Positions 34,528 through 43,603 of a stretch of DNA of 57,546 nucleotides are shown in pieces. The stretch is from Motiliproteus sp041586615. GTDB taxonomy: Bacteria; Pseudomonadota; Gammaproteobacteria; Pseudomonadales; Balneatricaceae. The stretch spans positions 1 to 57,546 of the forward strand of contig JBFGZS010000025.1 of assembly GCA_041586615.1 (NCBI GenBank). Reading direction: 5' to 3'. How positions within the stretch are numbered: position 1 is the stretch's first letter; the number at the start of each line of letters is the position of its first letter. A program made the position numbers and the translations under genes. The notes beneath the pieces are model-generated. The model searched no databases. It was not told the DNA's origin and was given only the letters and a program-made list of their open reading frames with translations.

Positions 34528-36060
34528 TTATTTGTCTTCCTGACGCGCTTCGGGGCGCATATGCGGGAACAGCAGCACATCCCGAATGGACGGCGAGTCG
34601 GTAAAGTACATCACCAAACGATCGATACCGATGCCCTCGCCGGCGGTAGGGGGCAGACCGTACTCCAGTGCGGCGATATAGTCGGCATCGTAATGCATCG
34701 CTTCGTCGTCGCCGGAATCCTTCTCGGCAACCTGGGCGCGAAAACGCTCCGCCTGGTCTTCGGAGTCATTCAACTCGGAAAAGCCGTTAGCAATTTCCCG
34801 GCCACCGAGGAAGAACTCGAAGCGATCGGTGACGAAGGGGTTATTATCGTTGCGACGCGCCAACGGCGAGACTTCGGTGGGATACTCCGTAATAAAGGTC
34901 GGTTCGTGCAGGCGGTGTTCGACCGTTTTTTCGAAGATCTCGATCTGCACCTTACCCAGGCCCCAGCTGTCTTTCACCGGGATGTCCAAGCGGGCGGCAA
35001 TCTCCCGCGCGGCCTGCTCATTCGCCAGCGCCTCGGGGTTGATATCCGGGTTAAAATGCAGAATGGAGTCGAAGACACTTAAACGACGGAAAGGGACGCC
35101 CAGATCATATTCCAGCGTTTCCAGGATCTCGCCTTTTTCATTGCGCACGGTATTGACCAGCGTGGTACTACCCAGAATATCCCGCGCCAGCGTACGCAGC
35201 ATATCTTCGGTCAGGTCCATCAGGTCACGGTAATCCGCGTAAGCCTGGTAAAACTCCAGCATGGTGAATTCAGGGTTATGACGCGTCGAAAGCCCTTCGT
35301 TACGAAAGTTACGGTTGATCTCGAATACCCGTTCAAAACCGCCCACCACCAGGCGCTTAAGATACAGCTCCGGGGCGATACGCAAGTACATGTCGATATC
35401 CAGCGCATTATGATGGGTCACGAACGGACGCGCGGCGGCACCGCCGGGAATCACCTGTAACATCGGGGTTTCGGCCTCGACAAAACGGCGCTCGCTCAGA
35501 TAAGTACGGATACCCGATACGACTTTGGCACGGATCTCGAACACCTTGCGCGACTGTTCGTTTGTGATCAGATCGACATAGCGCTGGCGGTAACGCATCT
35601 CGGTATCCTGCAAGCCTTTGTGCTTATCCGGCAAGGGACGCAAGCTCTTGGTGAGCAGCACCGTCTCTTCCATCTGGACATACAAGTCACCTTTGCCGGA
35701 CAGCTGCAGCGTACCGCTAATACCCACGATATCGCCCAGATCCAGCGCTTTGGCAAAAGGGCGCGCCTCTTTGGTCACATACAGCTGGATGCGGCCAGTC
35801 ATGTCCTGCAGAACAGCGAAAGCCCCGCGGTTAAGGACAACCCGTCCGGCAACCGATACCCGAATGCCCGCCTCTTCCAGCTCAGGCTTGCTCTTGCTGC
35901 CATAAGCGTCCTGCAGATCCTGGGCATAGCTGTCGCGGCGGAAACTGTTGGGATAGGCATTGCCCTTCTCCCGCAGACCCTTAAGCTTCTCGCGACGCTC
36001 GGCAATCAGGCGATTCTCATCCTGCTGGGGGGCGTCCTGGGACTGACTCTTGTCTGACAT
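34528..36060 (-). CDS. lysS: Lysyl-tRNA synthetase, class II
   Basis: The 510-residue cytosolic enzyme charges tRNA-Lys. An anticodon-binding OB fold (GRVVLNRGAFAVLQDMTGRIQLYV) precedes the class II core: motif 1 around VEAETPMLQVIPGGAAARPFVTHHNALD, motif 2 FRNEGLSTRHNPEFTMLEFYQAYADY, and motif 3 GEGIGIDRLVMYFTDSPSIRDVLLFP. Length agrees with the family. It follows prfB by 64 bases, the classical order, and is followed by a small membrane protein gene. Confidence 0.98.
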   Translation of the reverse strand: MSDKSQSQDAPQQDENRLIAERREKLKGLREKGNAYPNSFRRDSYAQDLQDAYGSKSKPELEEAGIRVSVAGRVVLNRGAFAVLQDMTGRIQLYVTKEARPFAKALDLGDIVGISGTLQLSGKGDLYVQMEETVLLTKSLRPLPDKHKGLQDTEMRYRQRYVDLITNEQSRKVFEIRAKVVSGIRTYLSERRFVEAETPMLQVIPGGAAARPFVTHHNALDIDMYLRIAPELYLKRLVVGGFERVFEINRNFRNEGLSTRHNPEFTMLEFYQAYADYRDLMDLTEDMLRTLARDILGSTTLVNTVRNEKGEILETLEYDLGVPFRRLSVFDSILHFNPDINPEALANEQAAREIAARLDIPVKDSWGLGKVQIEIFEKTVEHRLHEPTFITEYPTEVSPLARRNDNNPFVTDRFEFFLGGREIANGFSELNDSEDQAERFRAQVAEKDSGDDEAMHYDADYIAALEYGLPPTAGEGIGIDRLVMYFTDSPSIRDVLLFPHMRPEARQEDK

Positions 36061-36124
36061 GAAATGAAAACCTTATAAATTCTGAAACGGGTTACAAAAA
36101 ACAATCGATTAAAGCGCCGAAAAC

Positions 36125-37222
36125 TTACAACCCGGCCTTCAAACTGGCGACAATAAACTGGTCAAGATCGCCGTCCAGCACCTTATCGCAGTTACTGCTC
36201 TGAACATTGGTCCGCAGGTCCTTAATGCGCTGATCATCCAGCACATAGGAGCGGATCTGGCTGCCCCAGCCAATATCGGACTTATTATCCTCGACCACCT
36301 GCGCCGCCTCGGAACGCTTGAGCATCTCATGCTCGTAGAGACGGGCACGCAACATTTTCCAACACTTGTCGCGGTTCTGGTGTTGCGAACGCTCGCTTTG
36401 GCACTGCACCACGATATTGGTGGGCGCGTGGGTCAACCGCACGGCAGAATCGGTTTTGTTAATGTGCTGCCCGCCGGCGCCACTGGCACGATAGGTATCG
36501 GTACGGACATCCGAAGGGTTAATATCAATTTCAATGTTGTCGTCAATTTCGGGGGATACAAACACCGATGAGAACGAGGTATGTCGGCGATTGCCCGAAT
36601 CAAACGGGGACTTGCGTACCAGCCGGTGTACACCGATCTCGGTTCGCAACCAGCCGAAGGCGTACTCACCCTCAAAGCGAATCGTGGCACTCTTGATACC
36701 CGCCACATCGCCGGCACTGACTTCCATCAATTCGACTTTGAAGCCTTTGTCGTCACCCCAACGCAAGTACATGCGCAGCATCATATTGGCCCAGTCCTGC
36801 GCCTCGGTGCCGCCGGACCCTGCCTGAATATCGAGGAACGCATTGCTGGGGTCCATCTCACCCGAGAACATACGTTGAAACTCCAGCTTCTCGAGTCGCT
36901 CCAACATGGCGCTTAATTCAGCCTCAACCTCGGCGACGGTGTCCTCATCCTGCTCCTCAACCGCCATTTCCAGCAGATCTCGGGCATCGGTGGCACCGCT
37001 GACCATATCGTCCAGTGTCTTGACGACATTCTCGAGCATGGCGCGCTCTTTGCCCAGAGCCTGGGCGCGTTCCGGATCATCCCACACGGTGGGAACCTCA
37101 AGTTCACGCTCGACCTCGACCAAACGCTCGTGCTTGGTATCATAATCCATGTAGCGTTTGAGAATCAGGGTCCGCGCTTCAATATCCTTGATCTGCAGTT
37201 GGATGGGATTAACTTCGATCAT
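36125..37222 (-). CDS. prfB: Peptide chain release factor 2, without programmed frameshift
   Basis: The 365-residue factor recognises UGA and UAA through SPF (RKSPFDSGNRRH, about residue 205) and triggers hydrolysis through GGQ (GAGGQHINKTDS, about residue 250). In E. coli the gene is split by an in-frame UGA near codon 26 that forces a +1 shift. Here the same place reads LKRYMDYDTKHERL without a break (around 37140-37160), and the AGG-GGG-type slippery context is absent. Autoregulation by frameshifting is thus missing. It is upstream of lysS on the same strand. Confidence 0.97.
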   Translation of the reverse strand: MIEVNPIQLQIKDIEARTLILKRYMDYDTKHERLVEVERELEVPTVWDDPERAQALGKERAMLENVVKTLDDMVSGATDARDLLEMAVEEQDEDTVAEVEAELSAMLERLEKLEFQRMFSGEMDPSNAFLDIQAGSGGTEAQDWANMMLRMYLRWGDDKGFKVELMEVSAGDVAGIKSATIRFEGEYAFGWLRTEIGVHRLVRKSPFDSGNRRHTSFSSVFVSPEIDDNIEIDINPSDVRTDTYRASGAGGQHINKTDSAVRLTHAPTNIVVQCQSERSQHQNRDKCWKMLRARLYEHEMLKRSEAAQVVEDNKSDIGWGSQIRSYVLDDQRIKDLRTNVQSSNCDKVLDGDLDQFIVASLKAGL

Positions 37223-37401
37223 CTGCTCTACTTGCCCGGGTAAATGAAACCGGCAATATTAACCGAATCGTGCGCAGGGACCAAGGATAAAGGCGAATCA
37301 TCGCCGCGCTTACTTCCGCATAGACCCGGAATAACCCGTGGCGCGATGGGATATCCGTACGGCCCATTGCCCACTCTCGGAAAAATCAGCCACCTGGAGC
37401 C

Positions 37402-39912
37402 TCACCGTTCACTGGACTTAACCAGTAATGTCGCCAGTTCAGGGTCGCGCTCGATCAGCGACGCGAGAATGGCACCCGGTATCCAGAATATATCCACTGG
37501 CGTCACGGTACGCAGCGTTGCCTGATGCATGCCCTCCACAACCGCGCTGACCCCCGTCGTATCACCCGGCCCCAGAATGTCGACCATGCTGGATTCACCC
37601 ACCCGCCAGACCTGCTGCTCAACGGTACCGCGCACAACAATGATCAACGCCGTCGTTTCGGCGCCCTGCGCGACGATAATTTCTCCCGCCTCGTAAACCC
37701 GTTGTTCCACATGCGCCAGCAGATGCTGCTGAGCGTCAGGCGCAAGCCTCTTCATCCACGATGCTTGCGCCACCAACTGAATCGGGTCGGGTAACGGTGC
37801 CTGGTTAACGGGGTGAGCGTGGCGACTCTGCAAGCGACGGCTCAGGGCATCGATTAAGCGTTCGGCTTCAGCCTGGTCTAACAAGCCCTCGGTCTGGTAC
37901 TGCTCGATAAGCGCCTGCTTTTGGATCAGCAAGGTACGCACAGCACTGTGATGCTCTGCCTCCTGGGCCAGCTCCGGAAAACTTGTCTTCAGCAACTCCA
38001 GCAACCGGTATGTTTCACGTTTATTCATCAGCAATTCGTGGCGGGCTTTGCTGCCCGATTCGTCATCGGGGGCCAGCTCGCCAAGAAACGCCAGCACGGC
38101 GTTCTGCCCCTGAATAAATCCCCGGGCAATATCGTAAGCCAAAATCATACGGTGATAGACAATCCGCGTGGCCCAACGCTCTAATCCCGGGGTTCTTCGC
38201 ATCCAGACGACCAGCGTAGGCGCCTGCCAATAACGCTCCAGCACCGGACGCGGATGTAGCTTGGGCTCACCATCCAATGCCCACTCAACCGATGCAATTA
38301 ATCGAGCGGTGGCCTCTCGACCCAAATAGCCGTCCCGGTACTGTCGCCAGTAGCACTGCCGTTCGGTCTCGAGTAAGCGGCGACGAAATTCGGTCACCAA
38401 CGCGCCATCAGCTCCGTTGCTCGCCGCAGAGACTCCCCTCGCCCCCTTCTCCGAAGACAAGGGTATCGATACAGAAATCAACGGCGCCAACGCTTCCTGT
38501 TCGAGACTATGCCAATCAATAACCTGGGTTAGCGTGCGTTTACGCAGCGCCGGTAAGGCGAGCAGAAGTTGCTTTTCTATGCGGGCCTCCGCCTGCTGTA
38601 TCATGCGCATTTTGGCATCGGGCAGCCGATCCAGACCGAGAAAGCGAAACAACGGTCGCAAGGTACTGCCATTAATGAGTAACGACAGCACCACAACACC
38701 CGCGGTTAAGACCAAAACCTGCTCGCCGACAGGCGCAGCAATCGCCGGGCTCCTCGCCACCATCATCGCCAGCGCCAGCGCAACGGCGCCTCTTAGCCCG
38801 CCCCAGATCAGTACGGCACTCTTATCCCGACTCATGCCGATGCCGAGCCGGCTCAGTAGCGGCATCAGCACGAGAATCGAAACACCCCGGATCACTTGCA
38901 GCCCCACATAGAGCACCAACACCAACCACACCACCTCCAGGCTCAATTGCTGGACACTACCGGCTATCATCAGGCCTACCAGCAGGAAAATCAGGGTATT
39001 GGCGGCATCGGCCAAAATACTCCAGAAATGGTGAAGAAAGTCGATAGCGGCTGGGGAGAACCGAGACCGACCGGGACCGGAGAAATAAAGCCCCAGCATC
39101 ACAACCGCGACCACTCCCGAGGCGTGCAGCACTTGCTCGGCGACAAAATAAGTCAGGTAAGCACTGGTAATCGACAGGACCGTCTCTAACAGCGGGTCAT
39201 TGTAGATACGTCTGACCCAGCGACTAACCAACCAACCACAGCCGCCCCCCACCAATCCCCCTAGCAGCACCGTACGCAGAAATTCACTCAGCAGATAAAG
39301 GCTATCGAAGGAACCCGACACGGCGCCGCTAAGAAACGAAAAAAACAGCGAAAACAGAACGATGGCCGTGCCGTCGTTGAACAGAGACTCACCCTCGAGC
39401 AAGGTTTCAAGCCGTTTTCTTGAACTGACTTCACGCAGCAAGGCCACCACCGCCACGGGATCCGTCGCACTGATTAGGGCGCCGAACAGCAAGGCCAGAG
39501 TCCAGTTCCAATCCCAGGGCAGCCACCAGCGCACCAGAACGGCCGTCAGCAAGGCACTGATTAACAAACCCGGCACGGCCAACAGCAATATCTGCGGCAA
39601 TGTTCTGCGCAGCAAATGTGGTTCAAGCGAATACGCGGATTCGAAAATCAGCGTGGGAAGAAAAATAAATAAAATCAGGTGCGGATCGAGGTTAACCAGC
39701 GCCTGTAATGCCTCTGTCAACGCCGGCCAGTTGCCGGCCACGGAAGGCGGCTGATCAGCCCCACCCAGGACTAGCCCACCAAGGACCAGACCCAACACCA
39801 TGAGCGCGACGGACACGGGTACAGCAGTGCCACGCAGAAAAAAACGCAATCCGGCACCACAGAGGAGCGCCAGGACAATAATCAGTAACACTAAAACGCC
39901 ATGATCCGTCAA
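37402..39912 (-). CDS. CPA1-type Na+/H+ antiporter with C-terminal cyclic-nucleotide-binding-like domain
   Basis: The 836-residue protein has about 12 membrane helices in residues 1-420. Among them are FESAYSLEPHLLRR, LFGALISATDPVAVVALL (the ion-binding ATDP followed by ESLFNDGTAIVLF, both diagnostic of NhaP/CPA1 exchangers) and GGLRGAVALALAM. A long cytosolic helical region follows (about 430-690). The last 130 residues resemble a cNMP-binding beta-barrel (YEAGEIIVAQGAETTALIIVVRGTVEQ). Plant SOS1 and some bacterial homologues share this architecture. It should export sodium or potassium against protons at the inner membrane. The tandem array at 40023 lies upstream. Confidence 0.92.
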   Translation of the reverse strand: MTDHGVLVLLIIVLALLCGAGLRFFLRGTAVPVSVALMVLGLVLGGLVLGGADQPPSVAGNWPALTEALQALVNLDPHLILFIFLPTLIFESAYSLEPHLLRRTLPQILLLAVPGLLISALLTAVLVRWWLPWDWNWTLALLFGALISATDPVAVVALLREVSSRKRLETLLEGESLFNDGTAIVLFSLFFSFLSGAVSGSFDSLYLLSEFLRTVLLGGLVGGGCGWLVSRWVRRIYNDPLLETVLSITSAYLTYFVAEQVLHASGVVAVVMLGLYFSGPGRSRFSPAAIDFLHHFWSILADAANTLIFLLVGLMIAGSVQQLSLEVVWLVLVLYVGLQVIRGVSILVLMPLLSRLGIGMSRDKSAVLIWGGLRGAVALALAMMVARSPAIAAPVGEQVLVLTAGVVVLSLLINGSTLRPLFRFLGLDRLPDAKMRMIQQAEARIEKQLLLALPALRKRTLTQVIDWHSLEQEALAPLISVSIPLSSEKGARGVSAASNGADGALVTEFRRRLLETERQCYWRQYRDGYLGREATARLIASVEWALDGEPKLHPRPVLERYWQAPTLVVWMRRTPGLERWATRIVYHRMILAYDIARGFIQGQNAVLAFLGELAPDDESGSKARHELLMNKRETYRLLELLKTSFPELAQEAEHHSAVRTLLIQKQALIEQYQTEGLLDQAEAERLIDALSRRLQSRHAHPVNQAPLPDPIQLVAQASWMKRLAPDAQQHLLAHVEQRVYEAGEIIVAQGAETTALIIVVRGTVEQQVWRVGESSMVDILGPGDTTGVSAVVEGMHQATLRTVTPVDIFWIPGAILASLIERDPELATLLVKSSER

Positions 39913-40022
39913 TGAATCCCCCCATCATCGCTCTTCTCAGGCAGCCACAACGCGCCTGACGCCCGTAAGAGCAGGATAGGATGAGGCCCATCCGTTCAAC
40001 AGCCGTTACGATTTATTACCAA

Positions 40023-40085
40023 CAATTAGCAATTAACAATTAGCAATTAACAATTAACAATTAACAATTAACAATTAACAATTAA
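40023..40085 (+). repeat. Heptanucleotide tandem array (CAATTAA)9
   Basis: Nine 7-bp units fill 40023-40085: seven are CAATTAA and two, the first and third, are CAATTAG. The array is AT-rich, between the antiporter start and the mlaC-like stop. It could influence antiporter transcription since it lies 110 bases before its start codon. Confidence 0.95.
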
Positions 40086-40104
40086 CTACCAATCAGCAAT
40101 CAGC

Positions 40105-40713
40105 TTATTCACCCCAGTGCGCAATGACATCATCGATACGATTGCCGTACTGTTGCATGTAGTGTGCAAATTGATTCCGGAACACCAGGCCAAGGTTCAC
40201 CCCTTCAACCACGATGTTATCAATATTCCAACCAGAACCATTCTCAAACATACTGTAGACAACGTTGTAGACACTGCCGTCTTTCAGCAAAATAGCTGTT
40301 GGCACCTGAGCGCGATCACCACTGCCGTCGAGCATTCCGGCACGCACTTCCACTTTATCCAACAGGTCAATTTTTTCCAGGCCTTTGCTGTAGGTGGAAA
40401 CGAGTGTCTTTTTAAACACCAGCGTAAATCGATTCAGTTGTTCGTCACTCGCCTGCCTTGAATACTTGCCCATCACTTTCTTGGCAATGCGGGAAAAATC
40501 CACCACAGGCCCCAACTCTTGCTCCATCAAGGCAAACACGTCACTTTCTGACGTGCTGGCTTTAATACGCCCGGTTTCCACCAGCTGTAAAAATGACTGA
40601 TACAGCCCATCAATCGCCTGCTCGGGCTTAGTCAGCGTCGCAGTCGCAAACGGAACCCATAACATTAGAATAACAGCACTCAAAAAACGCACGCTCAACG
40701 TGGACTCACGCAT
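40105..40713 (-). CDS. MlaC/Ttg2D family periplasmic phospholipid-binding protein, solitary
   Basis: The 202-residue precursor has a signal peptide (LSVRFLSAVILMLWVPFATA, cleavage near residue 20) and the MlaC fold: LLKDGSVYNVVYSMFENGSGWNIDNIVVEGVNLGLVFRNQF is diagnostic. MlaC carries phospholipid between outer and inner membrane. The mlaFEDB genes that usually precede it are absent, so either the transporter is encoded elsewhere or this is a paralogue. The ATG at 40713 has GGAGGAAG upstream and fits the signal peptide; the frame is open six codons further. Confidence 0.92.
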   Translation of the reverse strand: MRESTLSVRFLSAVILMLWVPFATATLTKPEQAIDGLYQSFLQLVETGRIKASTSESDVFALMEQELGPVVDFSRIAKKVMGKYSRQASDEQLNRFTLVFKKTLVSTYSKGLEKIDLLDKVEVRAGMLDGSGDRAQVPTAILLKDGSVYNVVYSMFENGSGWNIDNIVVEGVNLGLVFRNQFAHYMQQYGNRIDDVIAHWGE

Positions 40714-40777
40714 CAGTGTCTTCCTCCACAAACCCCAACCGCCGCGGCGGTTCGTTATCTATTAAGTAATGCACGCA

Positions 40778-41167
40778 TTAAAATGACAGGTTTTTTACTG
40801 CAACCAGCACCCAAACAACGCCTGCCAGACCCATCGCTACCATCACTAGCGCCGAACCGATATCTTTTGCCTGACCCGATAGCGGGTGCTGCTCGGGACC
40901 TATACGATCGACGACGGCTTCAATCGCCGAATTCACCAGCTCCATAAGCAGGACCAACCCCAGCGTGGTTATCAATAACGCCGTCTCAGCCAAGTCGTTG
41001 CCGAGAACAAAACTAAACGGCAGCAACACTACACAGAGTAGCAGCTCCTGACGAAAAGCCGCTTCATGCGCCCAACAGGCCTTAAGCCCCTTCCATGAGT
41101 AGATGCTCGCATGCCAGATGCGCGCCAGCCCCTTACGACCTGGCTTTGCCATCTGCTGTTCTGCCAT
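40778..41167 (-). CDS. dgkA: Diacylglycerol kinase, prokaryotic
   Basis: The 129-residue membrane enzyme recycles diacylglycerol to phosphatidate. It has three hydrophobic helices, an amphipathic start, the acidic motif EAAFRQEL and the hallmark ELVNSAIEAVVDRIG. I take the ATG at 41167, close to the family's usual 122 residues, with AGAGGGG upstream; the frame stays open 25 codons further. It lies between flavodoxin and mlaC-like genes on the same strand. Confidence 0.95.
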   Translation of the reverse strand: MAEQQMAKPGRKGLARIWHASIYSWKGLKACWAHEAAFRQELLLCVVLLPFSFVLGNDLAETALLITTLGLVLLMELVNSAIEAVVDRIGPEQHPLSGQAKDIGSALVMVAMGLAGVVWVLVAVKNLSF

Positions 41168-41279
41168 CGAATGCCCCTCTGTTGGCAATGCCATCCGTGC
41201 GCTCTTAACCTCGCATTGGCCTATCGGCCACTGCCAAGGCATCCCTGAGTTCGTCGATTAACCCGCCGGGTTAATAGGC

Positions 41280-41792
41280 TCAGGCGGCGAACTCTGCGAC
41301 GATTTGCTTACACCACCGCGCCAGTCGATCGGCGGTCAGTTCATGCTGACCATCTTCATCCAGTGCCAAACCAACGAAGTGTGATTTATCCTCGGTCAGT
41401 GCCTTAGAGGCCTCAAAATCATAGCCCTCGACAGACCAGTAACCGACCGGTATACCACCTTGCGCGCGCACCTTATCATGCAGCAGCCCCATCGCATCGA
41501 CAAACCACTCGCCGTAGCCGATCTGATCGCCCAGCCCAAACAAAGCCACCTTGCGCCCGGTGAAGTCTTGCGTATCAAGATCCTGCCAGACATCCTCCCA
41601 TTCGGACTGTATTTCACCATAATCCCAGGTGGGTATGCCCATAATGATGGCCTGATACCCCTCCGCGTGATTCAACGGCTCTTCAGCAACATCAAAAAGA
41701 TCAACGACCTCGTCACCAATCAGCGCCCGCACCTGCTCGGCGATATCTTCGGTATTTCCCGTTGTTGAGCCATAAAACAGCGCAATTTTCAC
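41280..41792 (-). CDS. fldA: Flavodoxin, long-chain type
   Basis: The 170-residue protein has the FMN phosphate loop GSTTGNTEDIAEQV, the WDYGE loop (IMGIPTWDYGEIQSEWED) and FGLGDQIGYGEWFVDAMG. The 20-residue insertion in the last strand makes it the long type. It is a cytosolic low-potential electron carrier. The start is a GTG (41792), MKIALFYGSTTG. It lies upstream of dgkA by about 110 bases. Confidence 0.95.
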   Translation of the reverse strand: MKIALFYGSTTGNTEDIAEQVRALIGDEVVDLFDVAEEPLNHAEGYQAIIMGIPTWDYGEIQSEWEDVWQDLDTQDFTGRKVALFGLGDQIGYGEWFVDAMGLLHDKVRAQGGIPVGYWSVEGYDFEASKALTEDKSHFVGLALDEDGQHELTADRLARWCKQIVAEFAA

Positions 41793-41941
41793 GTTTTTAT
41801 CTCTACCCGTGGATGAATAAACGATAGACAGCTCACTCGGCGGCTGACCAAGAACAGACTGACCTACTACGATCTGAAAAACGTCTAGTAAAGGCGTTAT
41901 CGCCGTGACGTTACGAAACTAAGAGGGCATGATGCACGGCA

Positions 41942-42271
41942 TTATTTCTTTGGCGCAAAGGCACTGATCGCACTCTGGGTCAGGCTTTCCATCTCTTCGC
42001 GCGCTTTATTCAGCGCCTCCATGTTACTGCTATTGGTTGCCGAGAGTGCTTCTTCGAGCTCATGGGCATAGGCGGCTTGCAATTTGACGATCTCTTCGGG
42101 GGATGCGCACTGCGATAACTCCTGTGTCTGGCTCAATGTTTTCTCGACACAGGCTTTGGCACACTCCATCTGCTGGCGAGTCAACGTTTCAAGCATCCGG
42201 GTCTGGATCTCAACCAGTGCTTTTAGTGGCCCCATGGATGCATTGAGCTGCTTATTTAAATCCTGAAACAT
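41942..42271 (-). CDS. Phasin family protein
   Basis: The 109-residue all-helical protein (LNKQLNASMGPLKALVEIQTR ... LSATNSSNMEALNKAREEMESLTQSAISAF) resembles phasin domains (phasin_2 family) that coat polyhydroxyalkanoate granules or interact with membranes. No polymer synthase or depolymerase is in the window. The ATG at 42271 has GGGGTGG upstream. It is divergent from gloA. Confidence 0.78.
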   Translation of the reverse strand: MFQDLNKQLNASMGPLKALVEIQTRMLETLTRQQMECAKACVEKTLSQTQELSQCASPEEIVKLQAAYAHELEEALSATNSSNMEALNKAREEMESLTQSAISAFAPKK

Positions 42272-42393
42272 CTGCGCCACCCCTTTCCCTATAATCAATA
42301 GCAGAGATTATAAGCAATGCATGTTTGCGCTGTACAGCGATGGGGCAGAACAGCACAATCAACGACCAGATCTAACACATTAAGGAGGTTACA

Positions 42394-42777
42394 ATGAGAT
42401 TATTGCACACGATGCTACGGGTTACCGACCTGGAGAAATCCATCACGTTCTATACCGAATTACTGGGCATGCGCTTATTACGGCGTAAAGATTTTCCTGA
42501 CGGTAAATTTACCCTGGCCTTTCTCGGCTACGGTGAAGAAAACGACTCTACGGTGCTTGAGCTCACGTATAACTGGGAAACAGCCGGCTATGAAATGGGC
42601 AACGCTTACGGCCATATTGCGATCGAAGTCGACGACGTGTACAGCGCCTGCGACGATATCAAGAGCCGCGGAGGACGCGTAGTACGTGAAGCGGGGCCGA
42701 TGGCGCACGGTTCAACGGTACTGGCCTTTGTCGAAGACCCCGATGGCTACAAGATCGAGCTGCTCAGCCCGCACTAA
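42394..42777 (+). CDS. gloA: Lactoylglutathione lyase (glyoxalase I)
   Basis: The 127-residue metalloenzyme converts the methylglyoxal-glutathione hemithioacetal to S-lactoylglutathione in the cytosol. It has the vicinal-oxygen-chelate fold: MRLLHTMLRVTDLEKSITFY carries the first metal His, and LELTYNW, YGHIAIEVDD and FVEDPDGYKIELL supply the remaining Glu/His ligands. Length is that of the small, Ni-type bacterial enzyme. AAGGAGGTT stands before the ATG, nearly perfect. Confidence 0.97.
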   Translation: MRLLHTMLRVTDLEKSITFYTELLGMRLLRRKDFPDGKFTLAFLGYGEENDSTVLELTYNWETAGYEMGNAYGHIAIEVDDVYSACDDIKSRGGRVVREAGPMAHGSTVLAFVEDPDGYKIELLSPH

Positions 42778-43071
42778 CCCCACGGATAGCCGTTCATGTG
42801 GGTGTCCGGGATTTGCAGCGATGCGTGGGCCGTGTCGACGGTGCCAGAGCCGTAACCCCTTTTCTTGGCACGGCCCTGCCTTGGGCTTTATTATCGACAG
42901 CCCTGCGCTTGGGTTTTATTATCGACGGCTACCCCGCCCTGCATGACTGCCACATAGCGATTTCCACAGCAGCAAGAGGTCGACACGGCCCCTCTAAAAC
43001 AGCACGCTCTCCAACGGCTGCAATTAACGACATTTCCAGCTAGAATGGCCGCCCATTAACCGGAGAGCCCC
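42778..43071. other. Intergenic region with an imperfect 27-bp direct repeat
   Basis: Near 42881-42930 the stretch TTGGGCTTTATTATCGAC recurs 28 bases later as TTGGGTTTTATTATCGAC. Otherwise I see only the ribosome-binding site (CCGGAG) for the next gene. No terminator hairpin for gloA is obvious. Confidence 0.5.
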
Positions 43072-43524
43072 ATGACCTCGAACACCGAGACCTCGCAAGA
43101 GTTACAACCCGCCCCGTTACCGCGCCGTCTTGGCGCGATGCTGTATGACGCAATGATCATCATGGCAATCTGGATGGTTGTGGGTGCGATCGGTGTGGGC
43201 CTGAACGGCGGCCAAGCCGTCACAGGCCCGCTTTTCAGCAGCCTGCTGTTTCTCGTGACGTTCGGTTTTTTTGCCGGATTCTGGACGCGGCGTGGACAAA
43301 CGCTGGGGATGCTGGCCTGGCGCCTCCGCATACAAACCCTTGACGGCTATCCGATATCGCTGATGCAGGCTCTGCTACGTTTTTTTACCGCGATTGCCGC
43401 GCTGTTACCGCTAGGGCTGGGACTGTGGTGGAGCCTAATCGACAAACAAAAACTGGCCTGGCATGACCGCTATTCAGAAACGCGCCTGGTACTCCTTCCT
43501 GCAGCAGCGAAGAAAAAACCTTAA
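43072..43524 (+). CDS. RDD family membrane protein
   Basis: The 150-residue protein has the RDD domain: RRLGAMLYDAMIIMAIWMVVG (Arg-x-x-Ala-x-x-x-Asp at the first helix), FFAGFWTRRGQTLGMLAWRLRI, and WHDRYSETRLVL (the second Asp pair). Three to four membrane helices are present. The function of most RDD proteins is not known. GGAG precedes the ATG by 7 bases. It converges with lptG. Confidence 0.92.
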   Translation: MTSNTETSQELQPAPLPRRLGAMLYDAMIIMAIWMVVGAIGVGLNGGQAVTGPLFSSLLFLVTFGFFAGFWTRRGQTLGMLAWRLRIQTLDGYPISLMQALLRFFTAIAALLPLGLGLWWSLIDKQKLAWHDRYSETRLVLLPAAAKKKP

Positions 43525-43534
43525 CGGAAAACAC

Positions 43535-43574
43535 GGGGATGACATAGGCGTATTTTGCTCAAGACGTCATCCCC
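43535..43574. terminator. Bidirectional hairpin between the RDD gene and lptG
   Basis: GGGGATGAC (43535-43543) and GTCATCCCC (43566-43574) pair without mismatch around a 22-base spacer between convergent genes. No strong T run follows, so the terminator role is inferred from place and symmetry. Confidence 0.5.
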
Positions 43575-43603
43575 TTGACAACGAATCAACATCCACTCCC
43601 CGG

